Below, piece by piece: positions 32,284 through 40,379 of a DNA stretch of 45,284 bases. Under the pieces are notes generated by a model. The model was not told the DNA's origin. It worked only from the letters and a program-made list of their open reading frames with translations, and made no database searches. The stretch lies in contig DWYJ01000025.1 of the NCBI GenBank assembly GCA_019118745.1, forward strand, positions 1 to 45,284. The letters are read 5' to 3'. Position 1 is the first letter of the stretch; each line of letters starts with the position of its first letter. The stretch is from Candidatus Desulfovibrio gallistercoris (lineage in GTDB: Bacteria; Desulfobacterota; Desulfovibrionia; Desulfovibrionales; Desulfovibrionaceae). The position numbers and the translations under genes were made by a program.

Positions 32284-33132
32284 CTATCGTTGCAGGTTGA
32301 GCAGGGGATCGCTGTTGGAGAGGATCAGCGAGCTGTTCTTTTCAAGGCCCCTGCGCAAGGTTTCCAGCCAACGCTGGTAGCTGTAGAATTCCGGGGACTT
32401 GCCGTAGGCGTCGGCAAAGATGGCGGCGGCGCGGGCATCCCCCTCGCCCCGGACGATCTGGGCGTCGCGGGCGGCTTCGGCAAGGATGAGCGCTTTCTGG
32501 CGGTCCGCATCCGAACGGATACGGGTGGACGCCTCCTCGCCCTCGGAACGATATTGTTTGGCCTGGCGCTCACGCTCCGCCCGCATGCGGCCGAAGATGG
32601 CGCGCTGGTTGGCTTCGGGCAGGTCGGCCCGTTTGATGCGCACGTCCAGCACCTCGACCCCGTAGGGCTGCATGAGCTTCGAGGCTTCGTCCGTGACGAG
32701 CTTCATGATGGTCGCCCGGTCGGAGGACACCACCTCCGTCAGGGTATGCAGACCGACCAGCGCCCGCAGCTGCGAATAGACCACGTCGTCCAGGCGGGCC
32801 TGCGCCCCCTGGATGGTCCGCATGGTGCGGTAGAACTGCAGAGGATCGCTGATGCGCCAGCGCGCGAAGTTGTCGAGCACGATGGTCTTCTTGTCCACGG
32901 TATAGGCTTCACGCGAGGAGGCCGTGTAGTCCAGCACGCGCGCGTCGAAGCGCAGGACCTTCTGGATGAAGGGCAGCTTGAAGTGCAGGCCGGGCCCGTA
33001 GACTTCCGGCAGCGGTTCGCCGAGCTGGAGCACCAGCGCCTTCTCGGACTGCTGTACCGTGAAGCAGCACTGGAAGACGAGGAAGACCGCGAGCACCAGC
33101 GCCACGAGATAGGTCAGGGGATTGTTCAGCAT
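32284..33132 (-). CDS. hflC: HflC, SPFH-domain modulator of FtsH
   Basis: A 282-residue inner-membrane protein, partner of HflK in the periplasmic cage around FtsH. N-terminal membrane helix LVALVLAVFLVFQCCFTV, then the SPFH/band-7 domain with VQQSEKALVLQLGEPLPEV, YGPGLHFKLPFIQKV, DNFARWRISDPLQFYRTM, GVEVLDVRIKRADLP and the coiled segment MRAERERQAKQYRSEGEE. The C terminus (LEKNSSLILSNSDPLLNL) is typical. Its ATG shares one base with the hflK stop (TGATG), so the pair is coupled. Confidence 0.95.
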   Translation of the reverse strand: MLNNPLTYLVALVLAVFLVFQCCFTVQQSEKALVLQLGEPLPEVYGPGLHFKLPFIQKVLRFDARVLDYTASSREAYTVDKKTIVLDNFARWRISDPLQFYRTMRTIQGAQARLDDVVYSQLRALVGLHTLTEVVSSDRATIMKLVTDEASKLMQPYGVEVLDVRIKRADLPEANQRAIFGRMRAERERQAKQYRSEGEEASTRIRSDADRQKALILAEAARDAQIVRGEGDARAAAIFADAYGKSPEFYSYQRWLETLRRGLEKNSSLILSNSDPLLNLQR

Positions 33133-34283
33133 CAGCGTTTCTCCGTCGTGCCCGCCGCGGGTGTGGGCTTCAGGCCGGACAGCGGCAGATAGGGGAGGAT
33201 GCGCTCAGGGGACTTGCCGTCCAGCAGCACCTTTTCACGGGCGTTCTTGAGCAGCTCCTCCAGCGTTTCATAATAGAGCCGGTGCTCCATGACCTTGGGG
33301 GCGCGCGCGTGTTCGGCGCTGAGCGCGGTGAAGCGGGCCGCCTCGCCTTCGGCGTTCTGGATGCGGGTGGCGCGGTAGGCGTCGGCCTTGTTGCCGATGG
33401 CCGCGGCCTCGCCGCGAGCCCGCGGGAGCAGTTCGTTGCGGTAGGCTTCGGCCTCGTTGATGATGCGTATCTTGTCTTCGCGGGCGCTGGCTACGTCCTT
33501 GAAGGCATCGCGCACTTCATCCGGCGGATGCACGTCCTGCAGCTGCACGGCGATGACCTGGAGGCCGGCGTCATAGCGGTCGAGGATCTGCTGGAGCAGG
33601 CTGGTGGTATCCGCCTGGATCTGCAACTTGCCGTCGGTCAGGGCCGCATCGATGAGGCTGTTGCCGATGACTTCGCGCATGGCCGCCTCGGCCGCGCTGC
33701 GCACCAGCATGTCCGGTTCGTAGATGTTGAAGAGATAGGCCACGGGGTCGGCGATGCGGTACTGTACGCTGAACTGCACGTTGACGATGTTCTCGTCGCC
33801 GGTGAGCATGGAGGCTTCGGCCGGGATGGGGCGCACCTGTCCTTTCTGATAGGTGCGGCTCTCGCCGGGCGAGCGATAGCCCACCTCGCTGCGCAGCACG
33901 CGCGAGACCTGCGGCTTGTAGACCTTTTCGATGGGGGCGGGCAGGGCATAATGCGGGCCGGGGCCGACGGTGCGGTCGTATTTGCCGAAGCGCAGCACCA
34001 CGCCTTCCTCGCCGGGGTTGACGATATAGATGCCCGACAGGAGCCAGACGGCCAGCACGACGAGCACGCCGCCGCCGATCAGCAGGCCGTTGGGGAGCTG
34101 CCACTTGGGCAGTTTGGGCAGACCGCCGCGCGGATCGCCGCCGAAGGGGGAACGCCGGTTGCGGCGTTCTTCGCGGTCGTCATCGTATTCTTCGCGTTCG
34201 TCCTGACGCGATTCAGGGAAGGCGGGCCGCTGCCGCTGCTGGCGCTCCCGCTTCTCCTGCAGTTTGTCCCAGTCCCAGTTCAT
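33132..34283 (-). CDS. hflK: HflK, SPFH-domain modulator of FtsH
   Basis: A 383-residue inner-membrane protein. A charged, Arg/Gln/Asp-rich cytoplasmic N terminus (1-about 65) beginning MNWDWDKLQEKR is followed by membrane helix LLIGGGVLVVLAVWLLSGIY and the SPFH domain: VNPGEEGVVLRFGKYDRTV, GPGPHYALPAPIEKV, NIVNVQFSVQYRIADP, AAMREVIGNSLID and VQLQDVHPPDEVRDAFKDV, then helical AREDKIRIINEAEAYRNELL. The start at 34283 is the conserved one although no clear Shine-Dalgarno is visible. A possible promoter lies at 34344-34371. First gene of the hflK-hflC-regulator-mltB-flagellin run. Confidence 0.95.
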   Translation of the reverse strand: MNWDWDKLQEKRERQQRQRPAFPESRQDEREEYDDDREERRNRRSPFGGDPRGGLPKLPKWQLPNGLLIGGGVLVVLAVWLLSGIYIVNPGEEGVVLRFGKYDRTVGPGPHYALPAPIEKVYKPQVSRVLRSEVGYRSPGESRTYQKGQVRPIPAEASMLTGDENIVNVQFSVQYRIADPVAYLFNIYEPDMLVRSAAEAAMREVIGNSLIDAALTDGKLQIQADTTSLLQQILDRYDAGLQVIAVQLQDVHPPDEVRDAFKDVASAREDKIRIINEAEAYRNELLPRARGEAAAIGNKADAYRATRIQNAEGEAARFTALSAEHARAPKVMEHRLYYETLEELLKNAREKVLLDGKSPERILPYLPLSGLKPTPAAGTTEKR

Positions 34284-34343
34284 CTGTATGTCGTCTCGCT
34301 GGTTGGAAGTGAGAGTACTTTTATGGGGCACACGATTTGTCTA

Positions 34344-34371
34344 CACATAGGCACGATACAAAAAAGGTCAA
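34344..34371 (-). promoter_or_regulatory. Possible promoter of hflK
   Basis: Minus strand TTGACC (34366-34371), 16-nt spacer, TATGTG (34344-34349). The -35 box overlaps the stop codon of the upstream small gene. About 60 nt of leader to hflK. Confidence 0.5.
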
Positions 34372-34643
34372 GGGGCCGTGCGCCGTGTCGTGCGGGGAGG
34401 CTCCGCCCCTCCGGCATCGTGGGCCGCCGTGCTGTGCAGACGGGCCCCGGCCAGAGGGATGACGCGTATGTCCGCGCCTTCGGCGTCTTCCAGCGTGAAG
34501 CCCGGCGCGGCGAGCGGCAGCGGGGAAACGATGCGCACGTCCTGCCGCGTCCGCCACAAGTGTGCCGCCAGACAGCCCGCCAGCCCCAGCAGGGCGAGCA
34601 GAGCGAACAGGGCGGGGCGGGGCATGCTCCTGAAAGGGATCAT
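34368..34643 (-). CDS. Small putative lipoprotein or membrane-anchored protein
   Basis: A 91-residue protein that I do not recognise. N-terminal hydrophobic segment ALFALLALLGLAGCLAAHLW contains a lipobox-like LAGC; the rest (about 30-91) is a polar segment with FTLEDAEGADIRVIPLAGA and an Arg/Thr-rich tail. AAGGGA lies about 9 nt before the ATG. It begins 14 nt after the rnj stop and so is probably the last gene of a tolC-rnj-small-gene transcript. Whether it is an envelope lipoprotein or has one transmembrane helix is open; a few residues of function cannot be read. Confidence 0.6.
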   Translation of the reverse strand: MIPFRSMPRPALFALLALLGLAGCLAAHLWRTRQDVRIVSPLPLAAPGFTLEDAEGADIRVIPLAGARLHSTAAHDAGGAEPPRTTRRTAP

Positions 34644-34657
34644 GATGCCCGTTCCCT

Positions 34658-36322
34658 TCAGATCTCGCTGACGATGGCGACCACGACGGGGTCACGTTCC
34701 AGCACACGCCGGAAAAAGCGGCGCAGCGAGGCGCGTATGCCGTCCTGCAGGCGCGTGAGCTGGCCGGGGCGGATGGCTTCGATCTCGTCCAGCACCAGGC
34801 ACTTGGCGTCTTCCAGCAGGTGGCTGTACTGCTGCTCGAAAACAAAACCCTTGGAAAACATCTCCGGCCCGTGCAGGACCATGCCGGTCTCCGCATCCAG
34901 CACCAGGAGCACGATGACCAGTCCCTCGTCGCCCAGGATGCGGCGTTCCCGCAGCACGGCCGTCCCCACGTCGCCCACGCCCTTGCCGTCCACCAGCGTG
35001 CATTCCATGGGGATGGGCGCTTCCTGCCGGAAGCTGTCGGGCAGGAGGGTCAGGGCGCGGCCGTCTTCCAGCAGCACGGTCTTCTCCTCGGCCACGCCGC
35101 AGGAGCGCGCAAGGCGCGCGTGCTTGACCAGGTGGCGGTATTCTCCGTGCACGGGCACGAAGATCTCCGGCCGCACGGCTTCCAGCATGTCCCGCAGTTC
35201 TTCCACATAGCCGTGGCCGGAAGCGTGGATGGTGTGCATGCTCTCGTAGAGCACCTCCGCGCCCAGCCGGTACATCTCGTTGATGAGCCGGGACACGGCC
35301 TTGGCGTTGCCGGGGATCATGCGCGAGCTCATGACCACGGTGTCGCCCTTGCGCACGCGCAGCTGTCTGTGCCCGCCCAGCACCATGCGGGAAAGCGCCG
35401 AGAGCGGTTCGCCCTGCGCGCCGGTGACGATGAGCACCAGCTTCTCGTCCGGCAGGTCCGGCACGCCGTTGTGGGCGTTGAAGAAGCTGGGCGGCAGCTT
35501 GGCGAAGCCGAGGTCGCGGGCCATCTCGATGTTGTTGGCCAGGGATTTGCCGCTGATGACCACGGTACGCCCGTATTCGCGCGCGAGGTCGAACACTTCC
35601 TGGATGCGCTGGATGTGGCTGGAGAAGAGCGTGATGACGATGCGTCCTTCGGCGGAGGCGAAGACCTTGCTCAGCGATTCCTTGACCTGACGCTCGTTGA
35701 TGGAGCGGCCGGGGCGCTCCACGTTGGTGGAGTCGGAGAGCAGCAGGCGCGCGCCCTCCGGGCCAGCAAAGCTGCGGAAGACGTCCAGGTCCGTCCCCGT
35801 GCCGTGCAGGGGGTCGGGGTCGATCTTGAAGTCGCCGCTGTGCACGATGCGGCCCACCGGCGTCTCGACCCCCAGGCCGAAGCCTTCGGGGATGGAATGG
35901 CAGACCGGCAGGAAGTGGAAGCGAAAGTCCCCCAGCTCCACCACGCTGCTCCTGGTGACCGGGCAGAGCTCCACCCAGTCCAGCAGCTCATGTTCACGCA
36001 GTTTGTGCTCCACCAGGGCAAGGGTGAAGGCCGAGCCGTAGATGCGGATGCCGCGCAGCAGGGGCACCAGCCAGGGCAGGGCGCCGATGTGGTCCTCGTG
36101 CCCGTGGGTGAGCACGATGCCGAGCAGCTTGTCCCGCACGGCCTGCACCGCCCCGAAATGAGGGATGATGACGTCCACGCCGAGATGGAAGTCGTCGGGG
36201 AACATGAGCCCGCAATCGACCATGACGACGCCGGCCGGGCTTTCCCAGAGCTGGCAGTTGAGGCCGATTTCGCCAAGCCCCCCCAGAGGCGTGATGGTCA
36301 CGAAGGCATCGCTGGTCTGCAT
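34658..36322 (-). CDS. rnj: Ribonuclease J
   Basis: A 554-residue metallo-beta-lactamase/beta-CASP nuclease with endo- and 5'-3' exoribonuclease activity in mRNA decay and RNA maturation. The metal site THGHEDHIGA (H73, H75, D77, H78) is complete; further conserved blocks are VDCGLMFPDD, HSGDFKIDPDP, DSTNVERPG, VVISGKSLANNIEMARDLG, IVTGAQGEPLSALSRMV, IHASGHGYVEEL and FVPVHGEYRHLVKHA. The C-terminal domain is present. Its ATG follows tolC by 9 nt, with AAGGAT overlapping the tolC stop, so the two are cotranscribed. Confidence 0.95.
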   Translation of the reverse strand: MQTSDAFVTITPLGGLGEIGLNCQLWESPAGVVMVDCGLMFPDDFHLGVDVIIPHFGAVQAVRDKLLGIVLTHGHEDHIGALPWLVPLLRGIRIYGSAFTLALVEHKLREHELLDWVELCPVTRSSVVELGDFRFHFLPVCHSIPEGFGLGVETPVGRIVHSGDFKIDPDPLHGTGTDLDVFRSFAGPEGARLLLSDSTNVERPGRSINERQVKESLSKVFASAEGRIVITLFSSHIQRIQEVFDLAREYGRTVVISGKSLANNIEMARDLGFAKLPPSFFNAHNGVPDLPDEKLVLIVTGAQGEPLSALSRMVLGGHRQLRVRKGDTVVMSSRMIPGNAKAVSRLINEMYRLGAEVLYESMHTIHASGHGYVEELRDMLEAVRPEIFVPVHGEYRHLVKHARLARSCGVAEEKTVLLEDGRALTLLPDSFRQEAPIPMECTLVDGKGVGDVGTAVLRERRILGDEGLVIVLLVLDAETGMVLHGPEMFSKGFVFEQQYSHLLEDAKCLVLDEIEAIRPGQLTRLQDGIRASLRRFFRRVLERDPVVVAIVSEI

Positions 36323-36331
36323 GGCATATCC

Positions 36332-37879
36332 TTATGGATGAGTACGGGGGGCGGGAGAGGACGCGCGGCTGCCGCCGGAGGCCCCGGCCGCCGGGGACGG
36401 CGAGGCGGGGGCGGCGTCCCGGCGCATGAGGTCGGGGCGGTATTCGCCCATGGCCACATACAGCTGGGAGAGCGCGGTCAGATAATCGGCCTTGGCGCCG
36501 GTCAGCGAAGCCTGCGCGGCGGTCAGGTTGGCGGAGGCGTTGAGCACGTCGAAGTTGGTGCCGACCTGTTCCTGATACTGGGCAAGGGCCACATGATAGG
36601 CTTCGGTGGCCTGGGCCACGCTCTTGCTGGCCACGCCGATGCGCTTCTCGGCCTCGCGCACGTCCAGCAGGCGGGTCTTGATCTCGTAGCCCACGTCCAG
36701 CTTGAGCTGCTCTTCCTCATAGCGGGTCTTGGTGACCAGCCAGCCGTATTGCTTGTCGGCATAATAGGTCGTGCCCCACTGGAAGACGTCCCAGGTGGCG
36801 CTTACGCCCACTTCCCAGACCTGCGTGCTGGAACCGTTCTCGCCGGAGCGTTGCAGGTCGAAGGTGTTCCCCTGACGGCTGACGTTGTAATAGGCCTCCA
36901 CCTTCGGATAATATACGCTCTGGACCTCCTGCTGGCTCTTGCCGGCGATGGCTACGGTCTTGGCCGCTATATAGAGGTCGGGCCGCTGGCGGTAGGCCGC
37001 GGCGAGGCACTGCTCCAGACTGAGGGAAAAAGGCACGTGTTCGAGCCTGCCGCTGTAGGTCACCCGCGCCGTCACCGGCAGCCCCACGAGGGTATTGAGC
37101 TGGGCCTGCGCCGTGTCTCGCGTGTTTTCCGCCTGGATGAGCAGGTTCTCGGCATTGCTGACGTCCACCTCGGCCTGGAGCACGTCCAGACGCGGGCGCA
37201 GGCCCACATCATAAAAAGCCTGCGTGATGCGCAGCTGATCCCGCAGGCGGGCCAGGGAATCCTGCTCGCTGCGGACGTTCTCCTCGGCCTGGAGATAGGC
37301 AAGGAAGGCTTTTTGCACGTCGCCGGTCATGGTCAGTTCGGCCTGACGCAGGGAGGCGCGGTCGCTCTCGGCCTGCAGGGCGGCCTTCTGGTACTGGGCC
37401 AGCAGGCGGAAGCCCTGGAAGATGGGCTGGGAGATGTCCACGCCCATGCTCCAGGTGCCGAGGCGCGGCGTGCGGGCGGAACTCGTGGAGGGGGAGCTCT
37501 CCCGCTCCTGCTTGTAGGCCTGATAGCTCAGACTCAGCTTGGGGCCGAACTGGCCGCGGGCCGACTTCCTGCCGTCTTCGGAGGCGCGGCTCGTGGCTTC
37601 CTGAGCGCCGAGGCTGGGGTTGTGCGCCAGCGCGCGCTGCACGGCGTCGGACATGGTCATGGCCCGGCCGGGCGCATGGCCGTCAGGGCGCGGTTCCGGC
37701 CGCCGTTCGCCTCGAAAGAGCGGCGTCTGGAGGGCCTCGTTGACCCGTTCACGCGCCGAAGCGGCCAGGGCCGGGGAAAGGTCGCCGGACAGAAAAGAAA
37801 GACAGACTGCGAGGGCAAGGAGACAGCGGGAGGCCCCGCGTTTGTGCGAGGCAGGTTTGACGGATGGTAATGCGCACAT
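36332..37879 (-). CDS. tolC: TolC-family outer-membrane efflux protein
   Basis: A 515-residue exported protein forming a trimeric outer-membrane channel-tunnel for efflux pumps or type I secretion. Signal peptide about 1-41 (CLLALAVCLSFLSGDLSPALAAS). The mature part has two OEP repeats: AVQRALAHNPSLGAQEA, GVDISQPIFQGFRLLAQYQKA, YDVGLRPRLDVLQAEVDVSN, then SLEQCLAAAYRQRPDL, GVSATWDVFQWGTTYYADK and QYQEQVGTNFDVLNASANL. A long Ala/Pro/Ser tail ends the protein. ATG 37879 is chosen because a promoter -10 box overlaps the in-frame ATG at 37891; neither has a Shine-Dalgarno. Gene symbol by family. Confidence 0.88.
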   Translation of the reverse strand: MCALPSVKPASHKRGASRCLLALAVCLSFLSGDLSPALAASARERVNEALQTPLFRGERRPEPRPDGHAPGRAMTMSDAVQRALAHNPSLGAQEATSRASEDGRKSARGQFGPKLSLSYQAYKQERESSPSTSSARTPRLGTWSMGVDISQPIFQGFRLLAQYQKAALQAESDRASLRQAELTMTGDVQKAFLAYLQAEENVRSEQDSLARLRDQLRITQAFYDVGLRPRLDVLQAEVDVSNAENLLIQAENTRDTAQAQLNTLVGLPVTARVTYSGRLEHVPFSLSLEQCLAAAYRQRPDLYIAAKTVAIAGKSQQEVQSVYYPKVEAYYNVSRQGNTFDLQRSGENGSSTQVWEVGVSATWDVFQWGTTYYADKQYGWLVTKTRYEEEQLKLDVGYEIKTRLLDVREAEKRIGVASKSVAQATEAYHVALAQYQEQVGTNFDVLNASANLTAAQASLTGAKADYLTALSQLYVAMGEYRPDLMRRDAAPASPSPAAGASGGSRASSPAPRTHP

Positions 37880-37886
37880 GGCTGTC

Positions 37887-37915
37887 AGCATAGCGGTAAC
37901 GCAATCCCTTGGCAA
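37887..37915 (-). promoter_or_regulatory. Possible leaderless promoter of tolC
   Basis: Minus strand TTGCCA (37910-37915), 17-nt spacer, TATGCT (37887-37892), then exactly 7 nt to ATG 37879. The -10 box includes the alternative ATG at 37891. Confidence 0.55.
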
Positions 37916-38194
37916 TGCGATTTTTCCGCTGAAAAATCACGGGCGTGCCGCTCTTCGCGCAGGATGTGGAAAAATCCCTTGAAAATTCCCGGTCCCCGTT
38001 GCATGCTGCTGCGGCATACGGCGCTGCGACAGCCAGCGGCCGGGAACGCGGGAACGCTTTTCTCCCTGAGGGAAAAGCGGTCTCTTGCGCTATGGCGCGT
38101 TTTCCGGCGGCAGGCCGTCTGTGCCGTACGTTTCCGGCCGTCTGGCCGGGCAGCCGCGTGTTTGCGCGGTCTTCATCCCATTACGGAGTCAGGC
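37916..38194 (+). other. Upstream region of tolQ, no gene seen
   Basis: Roughly 280 bp between the tolC promoter and tolQ. A weak TTGAAA (37979) can be paired with CATGCT after 17 nt, but the match is poor. The open frame running through it into tolQ has no ribosome site or recognisable protein. No repeat of family A or B is present. Confidence 0.4.
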
Positions 38195-38890
38195 ATGGAA
38201 TTCAGTTTCATCAATATGATCGCGCAGGCGAGCCTGGTGGCCAAGCTGGTGCTCGTCCTGCTCCTGTTCATGTCCATCAGCAGCTGGGCGCTCATGATCC
38301 AGAAGGCCCTGGCCCTCTCGGCCGCCTACAAGAAAAGCCGCATCGGGACGGAGAACTTCGAGCGGGCGGCCAACCTGCGCGAAGCGGTGCAGTCCCTGGG
38401 GGCCGACCCCGCCTCGCCCCTGTATTTCGTGGCCCATCAGGGCGTGCTGGAATTCAACCGCTCCAAGGAGATGGGCAATACCAGCGACGTGGTGGTGGAC
38501 AACGTGCGGCGCGCCCTGCGGCAGGGCGTGGCCAGCGAGGAGGCCCGCCTCGAACGCTCGCTGTCCATCCTGGCCACCACGGCCAACACGGCCCCGTTCA
38601 TTGGTCTGTTCGGGACGGTCTGGGGGATCATGAGCTCCTTCCACTCCATCGGCATGCTCAAGTCGGCTTCGCTCGCCACGGTGGCACCCGGCATCTCCGA
38701 GGCCCTCGTGGCCACGGCTATCGGCCTTGCCGTGGCCGTGCCCGCCACCGTCGGCTTCAACATCTTCATGGGCAAGATCTCCCAGGTGGACACCCTGCTG
38801 GTGAACTTTGCCGGCGTCTTCCTCAACCGCGTGCAGCGCGAGCTGAACGCCCATCGCCCCGTGCAGCGCACGGGCGCCACGGAGATGTAG
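38195..38890 (+). CDS. tolQ: TolQ/ExbB-family proton channel protein
   Basis: A 231-residue inner-membrane protein, the stator of the Tol-Pal motor. Three membrane helices: about 10-33 (ASLVAKLVLVLLLFMSISSW), about 125-150 (NTAPFIGLFGTVWGIMSSF) and about 168-195 (EALVATAIGLAVAVPATVGF). The GLFGTVWGIM and ALVATAIGLAVAVPA blocks are diagnostic of TolQ/ExbB. GGAG lies 6 nt before ATG 38195. TolR follows after a single base. It uses the proton gradient with TolR to energise TolA. Confidence 0.94.
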   Translation: MEFSFINMIAQASLVAKLVLVLLLFMSISSWALMIQKALALSAAYKKSRIGTENFERAANLREAVQSLGADPASPLYFVAHQGVLEFNRSKEMGNTSDVVVDNVRRALRQGVASEEARLERSLSILATTANTAPFIGLFGTVWGIMSSFHSIGMLKSASLATVAPGISEALVATAIGLAVAVPATVGFNIFMGKISQVDTLLVNFAGVFLNRVQRELNAHRPVQRTGATEM

Positions 38891-38891
38891 C

Positions 38892-39329
38892 ATGGGCGCC
38901 AATGTCGGAGGCGGCGGGAAATTCGTTTCCGAGATCAACGTCACGCCCTTTGTGGACGTGATGCTCGTCCTGCTCATCATCTTTATGGTGGCGACGCCGA
39001 TGATGAGCCAGGGGCTGGATGTGGACCTGCCGCAGACCAAGCAGGTGGAGACCCTGCCGACGGAAAGCGAGAGCATGGTGCTCACCGTGCGCGTGGACGG
39101 CAGCGTGTACCTGGATACCTACGCCGTGGAGAACATGGACGATCTGGAAGGCTATCTGCAAAAGCTCGTCAAGGAAAAGAACAAGACGCTCTTTTTGCAG
39201 GCCGACAAGAACGTCCCCTACGGCGTGGTGGTGGACGTCATGGGCCGCATCAAGGCCGTGGGCATCGAAAAGCTGGGCGTGGTGGCCGACAAGCCGGATA
39301 CCGAACCGGCCGCTTCCGGCAGGAAGTAA
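38892..39329 (+). CDS. tolR: TolR/ExbD-family protein
   Basis: A 145-residue inner-membrane protein. One helix with the essential aspartate in SEINVTPFVDVMLVLLIIFM, followed by MVATPMMSQGLDVDLPQ, then a periplasmic ExbD domain with VLTVRVDGSVYLDTYAV, LFLQADKNVPYGVVVDVM and a Pro/Ala/Ser tail. Forms the ion-conducting complex with TolQ. The start lies one base after the tolQ stop and six bases separate its stop from tolA. Confidence 0.94.
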   Translation: MGANVGGGGKFVSEINVTPFVDVMLVLLIIFMVATPMMSQGLDVDLPQTKQVETLPTESESMVLTVRVDGSVYLDTYAVENMDDLEGYLQKLVKEKNKTLFLQADKNVPYGVVVDVMGRIKAVGIEKLGVVADKPDTEPAASGRK

Positions 39330-39335
39330 CGTTCT

Positions 39336-40331
39336 ATGAACTGGTCGTCGTACCTTCTGTCCCTCTGCCTGCATGCGGCGTTCATCCTGCTGGTGCTGTT
39401 CTGGCCCACGTCGCCGCCGGTCAAGCTGGATTCGCCGCCGGTGATGATCAGCCTTGTGGACGGCGCGCCGGGCGGCAACCGGACCCCTTCCAACATCCTC
39501 GGCAAGATAGGCGAGCCGACCAACGGCCCCCAGGATATCTCGCCTCCGGCCAAGAAGGACGAAGTGGCGCGCCGCGCCCGTCCTGAACGGGCCGAGCCCG
39601 TGCCCGTGGCCGAGGAGAAGGCCCCGCAGCCCAAGATCCCCGAACCGCGGCAGCAGCCCAAAGAGGAAGCCGTGCCGCTGGCGCAGAAGAAGGAACCGGA
39701 AAAGCCCAAGGAAAAGCCCAAAGAGGAACCCAGGGAGAAGCCGAAGGAACAGCCCAAGGAAAAACCGAAGGAACAGCCTAAGGAAAAGCCCAAGGAACAA
39801 CCCATGGAAAAGGATACGGGCAAGGACAAGGCCAAGGAACAGCCCAAGGAAAAGCCCAAGACCAAACCCAAGGGCGATCCGGTCAAGGACGCGCTGGCGC
39901 AGGCCCGCCGTTCCGCCTCTTCTCGCGTGGAGTCCGGCGACCGCGGCAACGCGGTGGAACAGGCCCTGGCGCAGGCCCGCCGCAATGCGGGCGGCACCGG
40001 TGGCGGCGGCGGTGGAGAAGGCGACGGCCCCGGCGGCGGCGGACTCAATGAGGCCTACCTGGGGACGGTCATGCTCTCCGTCCGGCCCAACTGGAGCTTT
40101 GCCTCGGCAAGCCGGGCCAATATGAGCTGCGTGGTGCATATCGTCGTCAACATGCAGGGCGAAGTGCAGCAGGCGACCGTGACCCAGAGTTCCGGCAATG
40201 CCCAGTACGATGCTTCGGCGGTGAACGCCATCTGGCGGACGAGCCGTGGCGGAGAGTTCCCGCCGCCGCCCTCGGCCGAGTTCACCGAGCTGGATCTGGT
40301 CTTCACGCTCAATGAAATGATGGGGCGCTGA
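39336..40331 (+). CDS. tolA: TolA-like protein (TonB-C domain with K/P/E-rich rod)
   Basis: A 331-residue transducer linking the TolQR motor to the outer membrane. N-terminal anchor helix SSYLLSLCLHAAFILLVLFW, then a periplasmic linker with a dense Lys/Pro/Glu repeat at about 120-180 (units of KEKPKEQP), a second helix-forming segment with two QALAQARRNA-like units, a Gly-rich joint, and a C-terminal TonB/TolA domain: SVRPNWSFASASRANMSC, VVNMQGEVQQATVTQSSGN, FTELDLVFTLNEM. E. coli TolA has an Ala/Lys helical rod instead; the proline-rich linker is more TonB-like. Operon position makes TolA the best call. Confidence 0.9.
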   Translation: MNWSSYLLSLCLHAAFILLVLFWPTSPPVKLDSPPVMISLVDGAPGGNRTPSNILGKIGEPTNGPQDISPPAKKDEVARRARPERAEPVPVAEEKAPQPKIPEPRQQPKEEAVPLAQKKEPEKPKEKPKEEPREKPKEQPKEKPKEQPKEKPKEQPMEKDTGKDKAKEQPKEKPKTKPKGDPVKDALAQARRSASSRVESGDRGNAVEQALAQARRNAGGTGGGGGGEGDGPGGGGLNEAYLGTVMLSVRPNWSFASASRANMSCVVHIVVNMQGEVQQATVTQSSGNAQYDASAVNAIWRTSRGGEFPPPPSAEFTELDLVFTLNEMMGR

Positions 40332-40379
40332 GACGGGGCGTGACGGTCGTCATGCCCCGCACATCCCCCCGGAGGAGAC

